From Glossina fuscipes (taxonomy: Eukaryota; Arthropoda; Insecta; Diptera; Glossinidae), in the NCBI RefSeq assembly GCF_014805625.2, contig NW_023998454.1, positions 945,752-1,009,751 of the forward strand: a DNA stretch of 64,000 nucleotides. The letters are read 5' to 3'. The notes below the pieces were generated by a model, which saw only the letters and a program-made list of their open reading frames with translations, was not told where the DNA came from and ran no database searches. Of this stretch, positions 12,246 through 24,887 are shown in pieces. Every line of letters begins with the position of its first letter. Positions within the stretch are counted from its first letter, which is position 1. The position numbers were made by a program, and so were the translations under genes.

Positions 12246-15200
12246 CCACTTTTATTTCAGAAAAATAGAAAAGATTAGCTGAGTCCATTCAGTAATACAG
12301 TGTGTGCAAGGCAACTGTTTACCACAAACATTACGAATAGACGAACATGTTTAAATCGATACATATCCGTTTAATTCCGTTAAAGCCTAAGTGGTCGTGA
12401 CCTAATCTTTATATTTTTGCATGGATACTTTACCGATATGGGATCATGCATAAAACATGTTTGGAATTTTTTTTTGTTATATCGACTGATGTAACGGGAA
12501 CGTTAACTGTGAAAGTAAATCACCTAGCACATCCACAGGCGGAAGCAGTTTGACTTATCCGAGAGCTGATGTAATGTGATTTTATTATCACGGTTGCCCA
12601 GAATTATGATATTTGTCTGGGTATAATAGTTCATCGCTGACATTTCCGCTTATATTTAATCTTATGCGATATGCTAAGCAAACGGTGCCATCGTTCTATG
12701 CAGTAAATTTATATACATTGCTTTAAATAAATAACTTTAACGGGAAAAAAGTTAATAGAAAGGAACAAATAAACTTTGAACCTTCAATGTTCAACCTTGT
12801 AACAGCGCAATATAATTCTGATAATTTATTAAACAATTTCCTTACACCAGGAAACCACTCATTCGGCCAAATACAAACAAATGACTTGTTACTTGCATTT
12901 CTCCATCTCCACAAAAAAAAAAATAAATTTTACAACCTCTTACAAAATGCACAATATTTTTCAATATAATTAAGACCCCTTGAACGTAATTTAGTATTTT
13001 CAAACATTAACTTAAACCTTTTCCTTTGAGTGGAAATAAGCTATTGCACCGCAGCGGAGGACGTTTAGGTGTAATCATAGGGCAGTACATTCAAAATATA
13101 GAATTCATTTTTATTTATTATTATTATTTATTTTGTTTTTATTGCTCTTAGAAAACCATTTCAACCAAACCATTGTTCTAAGTCAACAAGAGAAGGAAGA
13201 ACATTCGTTGGTTGCTTTCTAAATCACACAACTCGCTTAGATGGGCTTTGTTTGATCAGATGTCAATGACAACAATTTAAGGATATGTTGAAAAGAAGCA
13301 TACTTTGAAGTTAGAACTCCCCTAATTTTTTGCGTAAGGTTGTAAGAGAATTCATTCCGAGACTATTAATAAATCTTCTTAATGAAAGATAATAATATTT
13401 ACTCACTCACACATTGACATAGAAACAACCAGTCGTTCACACACTCATCGAAGTCTTGTCGTACGTATGTACATTAACAATATTATTACATCGTCACCTA
13501 AAACATCGTTTAAAGCAACTAATTAAAATTAGAATACATATCACAGAAGTACAGAAGTAAGAGAACGCAATACACTTTCATCATCATTATCGTTATTAAC
13601 ACCATTGCAAAGCCATGTATACAAGCGTGTATGTATTAGTGATTATTAACACATGAACGACGTCAAAGCCAAGTTAAAGTTTTCAAACAATTTTCCACGA
13701 TGTACATATAATATATATATTTACCCGTGAATGTACATACGTATACATCGGTTTATGTGAATAGATAACGATAACGATGACAAGGAAAAGTTCAAATGTT
13801 AATTTATGCAATTTATCAAGAACATGTCAAGTTCTTCATAAAACGACTAACCTAAGAAAAGTTGCCTGGCCTTGTAAGATTTTCAAAAGCTGCCTCTCTT
13901 GTTTTCGCAGAGGTTTAGGATTTTATTAAACAATTGTTTAAAAGTCGTTTAAACGAACAACAGAAAAAAACAATAGACCTTAGTGGAATTAGAAAAGTTT
14001 TCTAAATTGCTTTAACTTTGTGTACAAATCATTAAATACAAGAAAAGTATAGTAAGATCTTTAAAATTAATCACCGTTCCCATGAACTTATTACCTAACG
14101 TTTCGTATCGCGTTTATTAGCAGAATTTTGTACGTTTTAATGGCATAGTTTGCGTTGCTTTTGCTTGTTTAAAACGATTTTAGCATACTTTTAAGCGCAA
14201 TCTATATTGACGAGAGCGTTGTGCAAAACAAGCGTTCACAGCCTATAAACACAACGTTTATGTACCACAGTATAGAAACGTTAAAATTGCAGCGAACTTT
14301 CTTCTTTTTTTTTATTTTTTTAGTTTATTAGGCAAAGAGAAAAACAATGCACAACATTTAAGCTCAATTCATTTTGTCAATTTTGTCAATAGTGGTGAAG
14401 GGGAAAAGGAGAAAAGTATGAAAATAGTTGTAATGTAATTTTGTACATTTTGTACGATTGGGCATCACTACGCAGAGTAGGCAAATGTCCTTTGAGAGGA
14501 ATGATTACGTTGTTGTTGTTAGTTGAGAGTTTAGTTTAAGTAGATTATGAGCATCATTAAAATTCGTTTTTAAGGTCCCAGCAAACATTTGTGATATCAG
14601 CCAAAACCCATAGCATTTTATTTAATTTAAATGATTTCGTATTCAACCCGTACGGAAAACCGATTGCCAACACCCTCAGCATCAGGCTGCTTAATACGAT
14701 ACGTACAATAATACATATTCGTAATGATTAGAAGCAGATTCTTGTTGATTTTGAGCGTTTATTCTTTCCTTTTTTCTCTACAATTTAACGGCGCGTATGT
14801 CAGTTAAAACTGTCGTCTATAAAATCTAAATACATACCTATTTACCGGTAGAGTTTTAATGAAACTCGATGCTAGACATGGCAAAAATGAATATTTTAAT
14901 CATTTCATATGAAAGCGATATTTATTTGACACCAAGTAAACTATAAATTAGTAAGATTCTCCAGTTTGTCTGGTTAGTTTCTCTATGAGCTATTAAGGGG
15001 AATAAATGAATTCCTTTACAAATATTTCAATTAAGTCGAGTTTTGTATACAAATATATATGTACATATGTATAGATACATGCAACGTGTTCTGTAGTAGT
15101 AATTCGTTAAGCTGATTTTCTGCTTGTTAACTCTGCACATTTGCAAAACGTCCAGCAGCTATTAAAACACGAAGAAAATAGCAAGGCTTAAGTGCTAAAA

Positions 15201-15539
15201 ATTAATATACCTTGTTTACTTATACAGTAACAATAACTATCCGCAGCTGAACGAATAATTAATTTTGCGTTAACGTTTTTCGGCTACGTGCGACATTATT
15301 ATTAAGAATAAAGAAATCAACGGAAAATGTTGAAAAAGATTGATTACTGACTAAAGCTAAGTTAGCAAAACACTGCTAAAAGTTTTAAACTTTAATCGCT
15401 ACGTAGGTTGGAAAAGCTGCTTAATGTTTAATGGATAAAGTACGGACTGAATTTTACTTTGTAGACATATCGTATGCGAAGGGTGTGGGTGTGTCAAATC
15501 TATATATTTAACTAATTGAATGGAAACCCCGCGCAACCT
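12246..15539. other. Non-coding block, no gene recognised
   Basis: About 3.3 kb of AT-rich sequence with no supported open frame. Short ATT-rich trinucleotide runs near 13110 and a GTTGTTGTTG run near 14512 are the only structure seen. Confidence 0.45.
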
Positions 15540-16075
15540 TTCTAAGAACTTTCGAAAATCTTAGCAGTGAATGATTCGAAAATTTCTCGACGTTTACATG
15601 CGATGGAAAAGATTCAAAAAGAGAGGAAACGGCTACGATATAAACTGATTGAGAAAAGAGTTTCCTGCGGCGTATTGTCGCTGGTGAAGAAAGCTTGTTC
15701 TATTGCGACAATCCGAATAAAAAAGGCATAGGTTAGTCCGGGAGAGTCCACATAGACATCGAAAGGGAATTTTTTTTTTTTAAATATGAGCATCCGTTCC
15801 ACAGCCTAGTGGGTGTGTGCCAAACCGATTAGTGTTATACCTTTACTGACTGAGTGTTCACTACAGCTGCGACCACAGAAAACTCTACCCTGTTTGAGAC
15901 GTGAGTCCGCGAATCGCAACTACCAAGTCAAACCAATATCGTTCTTTCGACACAATATCGCTATGTTGCCATAAAGGTGAGAAAAAGCTGCAGAACATTG
16001 TAACATTTTTTTTCAATAAATGCCCTTTTCAGGTGAAAAAATGGTCAGAATACGTACAAGCACCTAATATTATAA
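15540..16075 (+). mobile_element. Mariner (mauritiana-type) transposase relic with internal deletion
   Basis: Three successive plus-strand frames give diagnostic mariner blocks. About 15565-15625 reads DSKISRRLHAMEKIQKE, the second helix-turn-helix/linker. About 15660-15740 reads LRRIVAGEESLFYCDNP, the region of the first catalytic Asp, where normal mariners have TGDEKW and here the Asp itself is replaced. About 15930-15980 reads KPISFFRHNIAMLP, the C-terminal region before LPERW. The second and third catalytic Asp blocks are missing, implying an internal deletion around 15770-15920. The right end ..acaagcacctaa resembles an inverted terminal repeat read from the other side. Same family as 39660-40325. 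Inactive. Confidence 0.75.
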
Positions 16076-16828
16076 TCGTGCCACTTCTTACTAGACACTC
16101 GTTGCAATGTTAATTTGGTGTACTTAGTTTGGTTTGCTAAATGTAACGCAGCGGCAAAACATATGCAAAAACGCTGCTTTAACCCTGACAGCAAGCCATG
16201 TTTTGTACTTTCCAAAACTAATTTTTTCTTCTAGATAAGTAAAATATCTTAATGCAAATTTTATGATTGTTTAAATTATTGAAATAGCTACGTACGCATG
16301 TAATTAACTTTTGTCCGATTAAACAAGTTTTCTTGCCGTACCATTCGCTTAGGTGATAATTTTAAATAAAATTGAGATAATTATTACTTTGCACTCGACT
16401 TAGTTGTAATGCTTAAATCTTAAGCTTATAATTCAGTTGCTTTATGTACATAAACTTGCAATGTATTGGTCATTATCCTGATGTTATTTTCTTACCAATT
16501 TATCATTGCATCCAATCGTACAAATAATTACCACATACACATAAAACACCTGTGGCCCCGTGTCTGCTCTGTGTTCACACAAATGAATTAATATCACATC
16601 TTTCTCACGTTCGCTTCTTGGTCTCTCAGCAGCCTGTGTTACTGTATATGTAACAAATTGAGGTTATGTATACATAGTGTAATGATATAATAACTACACC
16701 CCCGAGATCATTAGCAATTCAAGTCAGGTTTCGTCGAAGCAATTAGGGAGAAATGCAATTATGATTGAAATCAATACCGGAGTTATAAACGGAAACCGGA
16801 TGTGCATACAATTCATATATATGTATAA

Positions 16829-16915
16829 ACATGGATGTATATATATATACATATATACATATACATAAATATATTTATGTAACTCTGTTGTGTGTATATG
16901 TGTGTGTGTGTGTAT
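16829..16915 (+). repeat. (TA)n/(TG)n microsatellite cluster
   Basis: Repeated atatata/catatata units followed by a (TG) run ending near 16912. Confidence 0.85.
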
Positions 16916-17009
16916 ACAGATTCGTGTATCTAGACAGATGACACTCATACAGAGATAACGGTGAAAATAGATGTGGAAGTTAGGATTTCTATTCTAATGT
17001 ATGTTTCTA

Positions 17010-17041
17010 TCTCTCTCTCTATCTCTCTCTCTCTCTCTCTA
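17010..17041 (+). repeat. (CT)n microsatellite
   Basis: Nearly pure CT dinucleotide tract interrupted once by A. Confidence 0.85.
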
Positions 17042-17483
17042 TTGCTGTCTCTATCCTTCTTTATTTATCCCCCTGTCTCGTGCATTATTTTTGGTAAAGG
17101 GCGTCGATTAAATTAGTGTGAGTTGTGTAACACTGAATCCTCAATAAGCGTATATTGTGTATGCCCCGTATTTAATTACAGCAACGCATTTTGACTTAAT
17201 AATATGACTAATATGCCCGTAATAGCCGGTCGTTCGGTCGGCCGACCAGCGGCTTGATGAAAATGATTAAACGCATACAAACTTCACCGAATATATGTAC
17301 GCAAGTAGAGTTAGCTACACAGGTTTTCAATCACATGATTAATTTTGTGTACAGGAAATTGCTAAACGCATTTACTTTTGTTAAGCAACATGCATATCAA
17401 TGTACATGCGTGACAATAAATTGCAGTTAATTCATTGAAGGAAGGACGACCATGACATATTAACAGAATTGGATCTAAAGAAT

Positions 17484-17489
17484 TTTATT
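17484..17489 (-). terminator. Polyadenylation signal AATAAA for CEP20-like gene
   Basis: On the minus strand AATAAA lies about 33 nt after the TAA stop codon at 17522-17524, a plausible short 3' UTR arrangement. Confidence 0.6.
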
Positions 17490-17521
17490 TAACAATTTAA
17501 TGACATTTTCAAAGAAAAAAA

Positions 17522-17932
17522 TTATTTTTTTTTGTTTTGTTTCTGCATTAATTCCGTTACCACTTCTAAAAGGATAGGCACATTTTTATGCTGAAAGCTA
17601 CCCAGTACGCCTTCCAAGCATTCACGCATCGGTTTAGTGTTTTCGGCGCCGCTTTCTAATCCGAACATTTCGGCTGAATACTGATAATTGTGCCAATGAA
17701 AATATTCCATAAGCAATTGATTCAAGAGAGCGATGCGTGAATCCTGTGCCAGACCTTTGCCAGCTGGCCTCTTCACCAGTGTACCTTCACTTTTACCACG
17801 CATCATGGATACCATTTTAGCTTGCAACAAACAGCGTACTTCTTGCAAAACACCGTCTTCTTCGAATTTTGTTTTAATGGTGGAATATAAATGATTGATA
17901 GCTTCCTCCTTTGCCAAAACTTGTTTGGACAT
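17522..17932 (-). CDS. CEP20: CEP20/FOR20-like centrosomal protein with LisH motif (FOP/OFD1 family)
   Basis: Single-exon frame of 136 residues. Residues about 1-45 form the charged helical N-terminus expected of a TOF (TON1-OFD1-FOP) domain, with EEDGVLQEVRCLLQAKM resembling the family pattern of G-x-L-..-R followed by a basic/Ala helix. Residues about 67-97 form a LisH dimerisation motif: ALLNQLLMEYFHWHNYQYSA then GLESG matches the L..Li.eYL....Y..Ta....Esg pattern and is especially close to FOR20 proteins. The tail ends in a lysine-rich stretch. FOR20/CEP20 proteins localise to centrioles, basal bodies and centriolar satellites and support cilium assembly; that role is inferred. I chose the ATG at 17932 (context gaaATG) because the alternative upstream in-frame Met at 18028 adds only a hydrophobic, lysine-run-encoded leader with no counterpart in the family. 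An AATAAA follows the stop closely. It could instead be another short LisH/FOP-like protein. Confidence 0.72.
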   Translation of the reverse strand: MSKQVLAKEEAINHLYSTIKTKFEEDGVLQEVRCLLQAKMVSMMRGKSEGTLVKRPAGKGLAQDSRIALLNQLLMEYFHWHNYQYSAEMFGLESGAENTKPMRECLEGVLGSFQHKNVPILLEVVTELMQKQNKKK

Positions 17933-19096
17933 TTCACGGTTTTCGTAGATATTTAAAAAAAAAAAAACGTTTCCAGATATTCCGAAATCGAAAAGAAAAG
18001 AAACCGAATAAAGTAAAACTTTGAACATTCGCTTGACGTATTATGCCTTGCCTGGTTGTATGCTATGATTGTCGTATTAAATTGAAAGCAAAGAGGTGCA
18101 TTAATTGGCATTAAGAAAATTTAATTGTCAGTCTTAAAGGAAAAAGCAATGATAGCTAATGGATTTCGTTTGGCGCGGTTGTTTGGTTGAACAAAAAAAA
18201 AAGAATTATAAAACGTAAAGACTTAAGCAGAAAGTAAGCGAGTGAAGAAGATATTGTCTGAAAACTTTCGGTAATGTATGGCAATTTGAGAAAAACACAC
18301 CAAAGGCGTAGCGTTCAAAATATATTTGGCTTGGTGAACCTTACTCTCGCTCCTGCTTCCCCTCTCTCACTGCCCAACTTCTTGGTTTTCGGTAGTGTAA
18401 GAAGAATAATGTTTGCTAGCATATCTTGTTTTTTGTTTTCATGTTGCTGGTTTTTTGATGACTTTTTCTATTTTTTCTACATTTCACCAAAGGTATGCTT
18501 TACCGTCTTAACTTTGTATCGCCTCGTTTTTCAGTATCAGTTACAAAATTTATTGCTCTTAATGGAATTTAAAAGTTTGTTTACTTAAACGGCACCCGTT
18601 ACAAGCAACGATAGAAAAGTTATACGACAAAATATTATCATCGTCATTATCAGTGGAAGGTAGCAGCAGCCATGCTAACGTAAGTAGCAAGTTAAGGAGA
18701 AAGCAGAAAAGGTGGCAACATTTTAACTCTTATTAAAATAAGATGACTTTCTTTCTCTCTCTTCTTTCTCACTCTCGCCATCTATTATTACGAGTTTTTG
18801 TGTGCTTGATGTTTTCGTTATTGTCATTGTTGTTCTTGTTATTGCTGTTTTTAAGGTAAACGACAATTTTACTTAAATGAATTTATGCTTAAAACGATAA
18901 TCATGCAAATTAATAGTTTTTGTTTTTTCTTTTACTCTGCGATTTTGCACTTCGCATTCTCTCTTTTCTGTGAAACTTTTTCAAAGGTTTACCAACAAGT
19001 CCTTTTGAAGCGTATGTGCCTGTGTGTTTTACATATAGTAAAAAATGTATAAAGTTTTTTAGTGAAAGGAATAAAAAACAAGAACGAAAGTTGGAA

Positions 19097-19144
19097 AAGA
19101 AAGAAAGAAAGAAAGAAAGACAGCGAGAGAGAGAGAAAGAGAGC

Positions 19145-19196
<52 letters not shown>
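19097..19196 (+). repeat. GAAA/(GA)n microsatellite, about 100 bp
   Basis: Four GAAA units, then interrupted GA units and a pure (GA) run. Length suggests active slippage and a potentially GAGA-factor-binding or H-DNA-forming tract; that is inference. Confidence 0.9.
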
Positions 19197-19197
<1 letters not shown>

Positions 19198-19794
19198 CAG
19201 TAGAATAGAATAGAAAAAAACAATTGTTTGGGCCACCGTCTGCTTAATGTTAAGAAAATTGCTAGATAAAAAAAGTTCAGATATTCGAATTACATAAAAA
19301 AATTGCAGGATAAACGTTTTACTGCTTTGGTAAACGTTTCGTTATAAGTAAATTTACTTTTAATTTTAAAAAAGGCATTATTTTTATGATTTTTGTTGTT
19401 TTTACACACTAAATGCACGCAAACGCATGCATCTATAAATGTAACCGTCTCGTGATTCTTAACAAATATTTTCTTTGCTGAGAACATATAAAAAAGAAAA
19501 GAAAAACTCTCGTTGTCTAACTTTAGTAATTAAAATGGCAGACTAAGTTTATCTACTATTAAAAAAGCAAAGAACCAGCTCATAAATATCTGTGCCCGGG
19601 AGCGAAGATTGCATACCAGCCAGGATGGGTATATATGAAAATTGCAAACTTTTTTTCTTAATTGTACATAGGATCGATAGGATCGACTTATTTTTATTCG
19701 GATTAGGTATGTATATACACCTGATTTACAGTAATATAGCAACGAGCTCAGACAGAAATGAAGTGCACGCTCACGTACGCATCATGGTGCCTAA

Positions 19795-19995
19795 AACCAC
19801 GAAAATAATAACATCGTCAATAAATAAGAAAATAACGATAGTCATTACATCAATAATAACAGCATCTATAGTAATAACAAAAACAACAAGAGCGGTAATA
19901 GCAAAAACGACAGGAATACTAGCATCAACCGCAATGACAATAATAACAGCAGTAACAATAATATCAATATTAAGATTAATAATAAATCCACATTA
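19795..19995 (+). repeat. Cryptically simple A-rich trinucleotide tract
   Basis: About 200 bp built from imperfect AAT/AAC/ATA/ACA triplets (for example caataataacagcatctat). It gives a long Thr/Ile-rich open frame on the plus strand only because stops need particular triplets; I do not regard it as a gene. Confidence 0.6.
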
Positions 19996-22900
19996 GGGCC
20001 TTTTTGTCCCTTCTACGTTAGTGGTTTTTCTCCCTCTATTCTCCTAATCCCAATCTCTCCATCTATTATGCTGTAGGCTGATTACATTGCGGCTGCAACT
20101 AACCTGAAGTTGCCCTGGTTAAACGCGTACACTTACCGATCTGGCGTGCATGTTTCAGGCTACAGGTTCCAGCTTATTCAAATATACTTAGAGCACGAAC
20201 CGCTCGACACACAAACATTAAACTTTCCATAGTTTTTTCTCTAAACCGTTTTATTAATCTTTTGGCTTAGGTGGGACGTATGGATTGCTGAATGCACTAG
20301 CCTTGTTTGTTGTGATTAATAAATATAAGATAAATATAAAAAGGTACAAATGCCACACTATTTAAACCATATCCTGCCTGTAATATTCCAGGACATGGGA
20401 ATATATTTATGCCTTGCTATATTTGATCTTCATCCCTTGCAATTGCTTTTGGAGGGAATCAATTCAAAATACTGTGCTAGAAACCAGGCTGTATTGGGTT
20501 GAAGCTGGAAGGCAGGAAAATATGATAAATTGTTTTGTCAATAACGTCCGATCTTGGCCATGAAATAGAGAACCGAACTGAGAAACATTACAGACATTGG
20601 AAGCAATGAAGTGGAATAGAATGCGAAACCAGTAGCGTTAGATATCTAAAAAAAGCTTTCTTACTTGTTTGTTTGGCGTACAAGAATATTTTTTTTACAC
20701 TTTTATTTTGCGTATTTTCTGAATGCCTTTTTTTGCTTTGAGAAAATTACAAATTTGCAAAATGAAGCGCAAAATTTAAATGAACGGCAATTGCGAAGGA
20801 AAATGTGTGCAAAGCATGAGACAATTTTCGTTAAACTACGCGGGGAAATATAAACGCGAAAAAGGTAAGAAAATGTTACCACGTACTGTAAATACTGTGG
20901 TGAAAAGTCTCGAGGAATTATTTTTTAATTAACCACATAGTTATAAAATAGCGATTTCTGCTACCATTTTCCAAGCTGGGGTTGAAAAAGCATCATCTTT
21001 CATCTACTTATGAATAAAAGGATATATAAACGTCGGGAATACTAAATATTTTAGAAGTTGAAAAATTAATCACAGAAAGCGTGAAAAAATGATGCCAAAT
21101 GATGAAGCGTCTGTTAATAGAGAGTGTGAAGAAGATTCCATTCCAACCATGCATTTGCAAGAACTTAAAGAAATGAAGAAACATATACGGAAACATACCG
21201 TTGTCTGCAAACTACAGCAAAACAAAAATTTTCCAATACTACTTTGTAATCTCGACAACTCTTTCTAATTTGTAACAACAGAATTCCAGAAGTCAGTGTC
21301 GAAGCGCCCAAAGTAATTAACCATGCAATACTGGGGATCACAGAACGTTCTAGAAAGACACAAGGTTTTATATTGAAATTTTATGTAGCTTATCGTTTAT
21401 GCGAAAACGACGTAGCACGGAGGCCAGGGACGTTCAACTCATCCTACATGTGTAGCCCTTTCCCCTCAAGACGATACATTGAAGACCGACTGTATTTCTT
21501 TGCGTCAAGCACACGGTTGTTTTGCAACTCGATATTGAAGTCTTAAGTGCGTAACAATCTTTCACATAATTCTTGTTTTTTGTACTTTCCCCTTGTCGAA
21601 TTCTTGATTTTTGAGAGGGGCAGGGCACGACTAACCACCCTTTTTCGTATTCACTGGTCTTCTGTTTTTTGGGAAAGATAAGGTACGCTTCTTGTTAGTC
21701 GGACTAATTTAAATTATTACATTGTTCCCACATCCTTCTCACTTACAACGATTATAATTTCAAACAAGTTCATAATGTATTACCTGCGGATAGAGAAGTC
21801 AGAAGGCTATGCATACGAGAAATCAATTAATGATATATATTACGTCTTACGTATCCAGATGTACTAATAAGGGATAATGTAAACATTAGCTGAAAATAAG
21901 ACAGTCTTCAGACTTTTCAAACAATGTAGTTTCAATCTTGTGGACTCTTATTTATGTAAAAAGAGTCTGCAGTGACTCCTATAGCAGGTAAAAGTGTTTG
22001 TTTGTGTACTTGCGATTCGTTTTGTTTTTTTATTTAAAATTTTTTTATTCTTTAGTGTAAATAAATGAAAACAGAATTGGTGTTTTACTCAAGCGTAAAC
22101 TAAACACTAGAAACATAGCAGGCAGTCAGCAAGGTAAATAAACAAAGCCATCGGCAATAGGTTTCTTCCTTTTATTATTATTTTTATATTTTTCTGAAGA
22201 GCAATTCATTCAAAAATTGCACATTTTTGTTATTCAAATACGAAACTATGTACAGACTGTTTGGAAATACAAAGAATCGTGATAACGTCTAAAGTTTTGT
22301 ACGTGTAATCACGTTGCAGGATAACGGTGTTGATGTTGAACTTGTTGTTGTTGACTTTGATTGCAGCAGCGCAGACAGACAGATTACACATAATGCAAAG
22401 ATTTTACTATATTTTCTTAGCAATAAAGGTGACATAACAATAAAAATCTCTTCAAACAGTTCCTTTTGCAATTTTACAGCTTTGTTTGCAATTATTTTTA
22501 TAGACACATCATCAAATTATTTGTTCGTAGGTGTTTTCTGCAATATAATATTTATCGACTGAAGAATGTGCTAACAATAAGAACTTTTTTGTGCCCATGA
22601 GTGAAGAACATTGTACACTCATATATATTGATCGTAAATCCCATAAAGCAGATAACGCAGTGTATGGAACGTAGTGCTCGGATTAAACTACTTTTGTTGT
22701 TGCGATAATTAATAAGCAATTTATATATCGATGGATGATCGTATGTCGCTGTAAAATAGCCCCGATTGTGTTGACAATTTTCACACCAAAGAAAATAAAT
22801 CTACAGAGATGATTGAGTAGTTGTTTTGAGCTCCTGAGAAGCAATAAAATATTAGACTCTGAATTCTTTAGTAGAGCAAACAATGACTTGAAATGTATTT

Positions 22901-23514
22901 TTTGTTTATATATTTTAATAGTTAACTTGCTTAAATTAAGTACTGTTTAAAAGCATAAAAATCTTTCCAGTTTAAAAAAATTTACATATGGTTTCAAAGG
23001 TTAGATTGTCTTAGAAAGTGCAGAATTTTAGAGATAGAGTATAGTTTCTTGCAATAAAGGGAATTGTGAAGGTTGAAAGATGAAGAAGATAATTATCATT
23101 TACGCCGCGGAATGAGCATATAGAAGGTTTATTTTTGTCATATTTTGTCATAATGTTGATGAATGATTTTGATGCACCCTAAACCTAATCTAACTAATTA
23201 GTGAATTGAAGTGTGCCACGATTTTTTGATCTATGCCTAGATGAATTTTCGTTCCACAATAATTGTGTGTCTTCATTCGTACGACAATTAATGAAATTTG
23301 TTTCAGAACAATTGAAATAATTGGTAATGTGCAACGTGACACAATTTAGCTAACTTGGTTGCAAACTCAACGCCCAAAATATTTACATGGCAGTCGCATT
23401 AGAAGAGTACAATTATACATATGATATAATATATTTATGTTTTGTCCATACACTTTGCAAATAGTAAAGTACGGATTTAAAAGACTGCTGGATAGTTTAG
23501 GTCAAATGCCCGCC

Positions 23515-23602
23515 TCTAACAAAAGCTCTAGCGCACTTGAGATTTGAGCCCGCGACCATCGTTAATTGCGATTCTTTGCATTCTCGGCTCCTCATGCGGA
23601 TA
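23515..23602 (-). repeat. tRNA-derived SINE head (partial)
   Basis: Minus strand: catgaggagccgagaatgca (A-box region) and cgcgggctcaaatctcaagt (B-box region), then gcgctagagctttt. Matches the head of the SINE at 45571. The 3' body is not attached; a matching 3' body occurs on the other strand at 23897. Confidence 0.65.
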
Positions 23603-23896
23603 ACACAATTTATGTAAAATCGATCGTTTTTACTAGCTAGTCGTTGCGCAAACTTTATTTGTACAGAAAGCAGTCATACGCTTTTTGCTGGAATCATTTA
23701 TAAAAAAGACTGAATTTCTGTTCGGTAGTTTCGCTTGAAAGGCGTACGAAAGATTAAAAAGATGTCTACGATTGTTGTCTAGTTGAACAAATAAAAGAAA
23801 ATGTTAATGAGTTTGCTTTGCAAACAAATATTTTTTTATTGAATTGCCTGGTAATAAAAATTGTTATAAGACGATAATATTAAATATACAAATGTT
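23603..23896. other. Short spacer between two opposed SINE pieces
   Basis: AT-rich, nothing recognised. Confidence 0.4.
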
Positions 23897-23992
23897 TTAA
23901 GACTTTGGTCTTAGAATTTATTTCCCTGACAGCAATAGTAATACTAACAATAATAATGATAATAATAATAATTATGATAATAATTATTGTCA
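23897..23992 (+). repeat. SINE 3' body with (AAT)n tail
   Basis: Ttaagactttggtcttagaa followed by tttatttccctgacagcaat and a run of AAT triplets matches the 3' half of the SINE copies at 45571 and 52525. Confidence 0.65.
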
Positions 23993-24365
23993 CACATACG
24001 ATTTGACAGAATAAAATCCTTTATAGTTGGTGGCTGCGGTTAGACTAGACTACAGAAAATATAGGGAAAATCTGCTAAAGTCCCTTTCGTTGGTCAAGTT
24101 GTGACAGCACCAATCGCTTAATAATATTCGCGAATACTGTGCATATCATTTTAACGCAAAGAAAAAGCAAAACAAAATTTATAAAAATTGCGAGATATAT
24201 GCAGTAAGTGCATGAAACTGACAAAATAGTATATCAAATAAATTTAAAAACCTTTCTCAGGAAACGCCTATTTATGAGGTATCGGAATTATATAATTTCT
24301 TTGAAATATCTTTCATCACTAAAAGCAACTAAAGATATCATCGTTTTGTGAATCAATAATTTTCT
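23993..24365. other. Non-coding spacer 3' of the small gene
   Basis: No open frame of note; AT-rich. Confidence 0.4.
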
Positions 24366-24769
24366 TTACGACTCGTGGGCTGACCTCATGGCAGTCATAT
24401 AGTCGTCATATATATTATCCAACTGGAAAATTGCCAATTATAGCTATCTGGAATGGAACAGTTTTTTGGTTATTGAAGTCCATTCCATAAACAAAGAATT
24501 TGCTTTCATTCAAGTGGTGAGTAGAGAAAATGTTTGATGAAAATTATAAAATTTGCTCCTCTCTTGGAAAGTTGCTTACATTGTTCCTACGCATTGTTTT
24601 TTGCGATGCCAATGATACGTATTTAAACGAGTAACGTCGAAGCCTGCCGGGATTATGGTAAGCTCATCGTAAGAAGACGAGGAGTTCTAAAATAAAAATT
24701 TCGTAAAGGGAAAACAATAACAATACCATTTTCATAAATAATTACCTTGTTAGTGCCCTCTTGACTCAT
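24366..24769 (-). CDS. Small unrecognised gene, two or three exons (tentative model)
   Basis: ATG at 24769 opens MSQEGTNK and runs directly into a GTAATT donor. A 59-nt intron ends in a T-rich TTTTAG, and exon 2 (24686 down to about 24580) reads NSSSSYDELTIIPAGFDVT, then RLNTYHWHRKKQC. An exon after a TTTTCCAG acceptor (24422-24366) reads LDNIYDDYMTAMRSAHES and stops with TAA. Exon 1 to 2 joins cleanly. Exon 2 to the last exon does not join in phase using the best donor (GTAAGC at 24579); a weaker GTAGGA donor after the Cys codon would keep phase, or an exon has been missed. Without the last exon the frame stops at 24576. Product not recognised: small, acidic-to-basic, no signal peptide or membrane segment visible. 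Same strand as, and 118 nt downstream of, the frame ending at 24888. Confidence 0.4.
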
Positions 24770-24887
24770 TTTTTAAAGGAAGGAAAGCCTATACTCGAAA
24801 CAGGTAAAATGTTCGTATTTTCCATTTTAATGGAGTTCTGTTAAATGAGAATTTTTTCATAATCATAAATAAATAGTTTTTTTCCTT

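Larger units (their letters stand above)
16076..17483. other. Non-coding stretch downstream of CEP20-like gene
   Basis: Contains a TATATA/TGTGTG tract (16829-16915) and a CTCT tract (17010-17041). No open frame with protein character. The last part lies beyond the CEP20 polyadenylation signal. Confidence 0.45.
18029..23514. other. Long non-coding block upstream of CEP20-like gene
   Basis: About 5.5 kb with no supported gene. Contains a GA-rich microsatellite (19097-19196) and an A-rich period-3 tract (19795-19995). A 104-codon plus-strand frame at 18274-18588 and several frames of 60-80 codons show no motif and no splice context. No X-box-like element was noticed directly 5' of the CEP20-like start. 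Confidence 0.45.

Noticed and set aside
17933..18028. Upstream in-frame Met extending the CEP20-like protein by 32 residues
   Set aside because: The leader is hydrophobic, partly encoded by a homopolymer run, and has no counterpart in the FOR20 family.
18910..19236. Leu/Ser-rich 108-codon frame
   Set aside because: Translation of the GA/CT microsatellite.
19592..19996. 134-codon Thr/Ile-rich frame
   Set aside because: Product of a period-3 A-rich tract; no motif.
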